The notes under the pieces are model-generated. The model had not been told where the DNA came from. It did not search any database and was given only the letters and a program-made list of their open reading frames with translations. The position numbers and the translations under genes were made by a program. This document shows, in pieces, positions 15,755 to 17,009 of a DNA stretch of 17,009 nt; within the stretch, counting starts at the first letter, position 1, and every line of letters starts with the position of its first letter. Origin of the DNA: Oscillospiraceae bacterium (lineage in GTDB: Bacteria; Bacillota; Clostridia; Oscillospirales; Ruminococcaceae); contig DOQG01000021.1 of the NCBI GenBank assembly GCA_003512525.1, positions 40,471-57,479 on the forward strand, given 5' to 3'.

Positions 15755-16837
15755 ATGGAAAAGAACATAGCCGTTATCAAGGGTGACGGAATAGGACCTG
15801 AGATAGTTACCGAGAGTATGAAGGTACTTGATAAGATAGCCGAAAAGTTCGGTCACAAGTTCAACTACACACAGCTTCTTATGGGCGGATGCTCAATTGA
15901 CGCAAACGGCGTACCGCTGACAGACGAAACTGTCGCCGCCTGTAAAGCATCGGACGCTGTGCTTATGGGCTCTATCGGCGGTGATACGACAACATCGCCG
16001 TGGTACAAGCTCCCCGCAAATCTGCGTCCCGAGGCAGGTCTGCTCGGTATAAGAAAAGCGCTCGGACTGTTTGCAAACCTCCGTCCCTGCCTGCTTTATC
16101 CTGAGCTTGCAGGCGCTTGCCCCTTAAAGACAGAGATAAGCGCAAAGGGCTTTGATATGCTGATAATGCGTGAGCTTACCGGCGGTCTTTACTTCGGCGC
16201 AAGAAAGACGGAAGAAGTAAACGGCGTTATGACAGCTACCGATACTCTTACATACAGTGAGGAAGAGATCCGCAGAATTGCAATAAAGGCATTTGACGTT
16301 GCTATGAAGAGAAGAAAGAAAGTGACTAGCGTTGATAAGGCTAACGTTCTCGACTCTTCAAGGCTGTGGAGAAAGGTCGTAACAGAGGTATCAAAGGATT
16401 ATCCCGAGGTCACTCTTGAACATATGCTTGTTGACAACAGCGCAATGCAGCTTGTTAAAGACCCTGCGCAGTTTGATGTTATGGTAACGGAAAATATGTT
16501 CGGTGATATCCTGTCAGACGAGGCAAGTATGATCACAGGCTCTATCGGTATGCTCCCCTCTGCAAGTATGAACGAAACAAAGTTCGGTCTGTACGAGCCG
16601 AGCGGCGGTTCAGCTCCCGACATTGCAGGTCAGAACAAGGCAAACCCGATAGCTACCATACTTTCAGCCGCAATGATGCTCCGTTACAGCTTTGATATGG
16701 TGAAGGAAGCTGACGCAGTTGAAAATGCAGTAAGCAAGGTACTTAAGGACGGCTACCGTACAGGCGATATCATGAGCGAGGGTATGACTAAGCTCTCATG
16801 CTCTGAGATGGGTGACAAGATAGCAGAGAATATATAA
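15755..16837 (+). CDS. leuB: 3-isopropylmalate dehydrogenase
   Basis: This 360-aa enzyme oxidatively decarboxylates 3-isopropylmalate with NAD+ to give 2-oxoisocaproate, the last step before transamination to leucine. GDGIGPEI (10-17) opens the protein. Arg139 and Tyr146 lie in RELTGGLYFG, Lys195 in VDKANVLDSSRLW, and Asp227, Asp251 and Asp255 are the metal- and substrate-binding acids of VDNSAMQL and GDILSDEA. The segment YEPSGGSAPDIAGQNKANP and GYRTGDI complete the LeuB pattern. Length is typical. AAAGGA lies eight bases before the ATG. It is the last gene of the operon; a terminator begins 45 bases after the stop. Confidence 0.96.
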   Translation: MEKNIAVIKGDGIGPEIVTESMKVLDKIAEKFGHKFNYTQLLMGGCSIDANGVPLTDETVAACKASDAVLMGSIGGDTTTSPWYKLPANLRPEAGLLGIRKALGLFANLRPCLLYPELAGACPLKTEISAKGFDMLIMRELTGGLYFGARKTEEVNGVMTATDTLTYSEEEIRRIAIKAFDVAMKRRKKVTSVDKANVLDSSRLWRKVVTEVSKDYPEVTLEHMLVDNSAMQLVKDPAQFDVMVTENMFGDILSDEASMITGSIGMLPSASMNETKFGLYEPSGGSAPDIAGQNKANPIATILSAAMMLRYSFDMVKEADAVENAVSKVLKDGYRTGDIMSEGMTKLSCSEMGDKIAENI

Positions 16838-16857
16838 TTTTACTGCAGTAGATAAAG

Positions 16858-16874
16858 GGGTTGTGACGCAACCC
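16858..16874 (+). other. Short perfect hairpin between leuB and its terminator
   Basis: GGGTTG pairs with CAACCC around a five-base loop, TGACG, just before the main terminator. It has no T run and so is unlikely to terminate on its own. It could act as a 3' barrier to exonucleases after processing, or be incidental. Confidence 0.35.
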
Positions 16875-16881
16875 GGAAAAG

Positions 16882-16926
16882 AAAAAGTGAGTCGAAGCGC
16901 AAAATAGTGCGCTCGGCTCACTTTTT
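16882..16926 (+). terminator. Strong bidirectional terminator of the ilv-leu operon
   Basis: AAAAAGTGAG (16882-16891) pairs perfectly with CTCACTTTTT (16917-16926). The stem continues through TCGA and GCGC pairs with one bulged A to about 18 bp, closed by the loop AAAATAGT. The A and T tracts make it able to work in both directions, so it may also end a convergent gene lying beyond the right edge. Confidence 0.9.
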
Positions 16927-17009
16927 GGTATGCGAAGAAAATCTGTCTTTAGTACACTTCCGCCATAACGTTTTAGTAATTAACATTGATAGCAGGCTAC
17001 CGATAGTTC
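16927..17009. other. Right-edge sequence, no supported gene
   Basis: These 83 bases contain no start with a ribosome binding site on the plus strand. One minus frame is open from the window edge to a TGA inside the terminator stem (16920-16918), about 30 codons. That is too short to distinguish from chance, and the translation is not recognisable. Confidence 0.4.

Noticed and set aside
16918..17009. Minus-strand frame open from the right edge to a TGA in the terminator stem
   Set aside because: About 30 open codons is expected by chance at appreciable frequency, the translation is unrecognisable, and the stop would lie inside the hairpin.

Overview
The window looks like chromosomal DNA from a gut or rumen Firmicute of the class Clostridia, probably a Ruminococcus-like member of the Oscillospiraceae. 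This is an inference. It rests on Gram-positive style Shine-Dalgarno sites, TTGACA/TATAAT-type promoters, BspA-like leucine-rich-repeat and WG-repeat surface proteins, a short archaeal/clostridial-type LeuC/LeuD pair, and a CTCCCTT...AAGGGAG-type palindrome at the left edge of a kind I recall from these genomes. No rRNA, tRNA, CRISPR array, transposase or phage gene was seen.

Left half (1-10,751), minus strand: cell-surface genes. From right to left there is a sigma-A-type promoter (10723-10751), a previously uncalled 43-aa ORF with a very strong ribosome binding site, and two large paralogous genes (1268 and 1168 aa) separated by one base. Each paralog encodes a four-cysteine zinc ribbon, one transmembrane segment and a long WG-repeat region predicted to lie outside the cell. 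Downstream of them is a separate gene for an 892-aa secreted protein with a BspA-like LRR region and three near-identical fibronectin-III-like repeats. This gene has a consensus promoter, but a compact structured leader and a strong intrinsic terminator lie between promoter and start codon, so it is probably controlled by attenuation or a riboswitch-like mechanism.

Middle (10,674-11,029): a divergent intergenic region. It holds the minus-strand promoter, four TGTAAC-type direct repeats spaced 10-11 bp (the geometry of a PhoB/PhoP/OmpR-family site), and the plus-strand promoter of the amino-acid operon.

Right half (11,030-16,926), plus strand: a compact branched-chain amino acid operon, ilvB-ilvN-leuC-(Dabb protein)-leuD-(GNAT acetyltransferase)-leuB, ending in a strong bidirectional terminator. 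IlvBN makes acetolactate, the first committed step to valine. LeuCD isomerises 2-isopropylmalate and LeuB oxidises 3-isopropylmalate to the precursor of 2-oxoisocaproate. ilvC, ilvD, leuA and ilvE are not in the window. Two small non-pathway genes, a Dabb-domain protein and an acetyltransferase, are embedded in the operon.

The least explained elements are the leader RNA of the LRR gene, the tandem zinc-ribbon/WG-repeat membrane proteins with their small upstream ORF, and the direct-repeat array next to their promoter.
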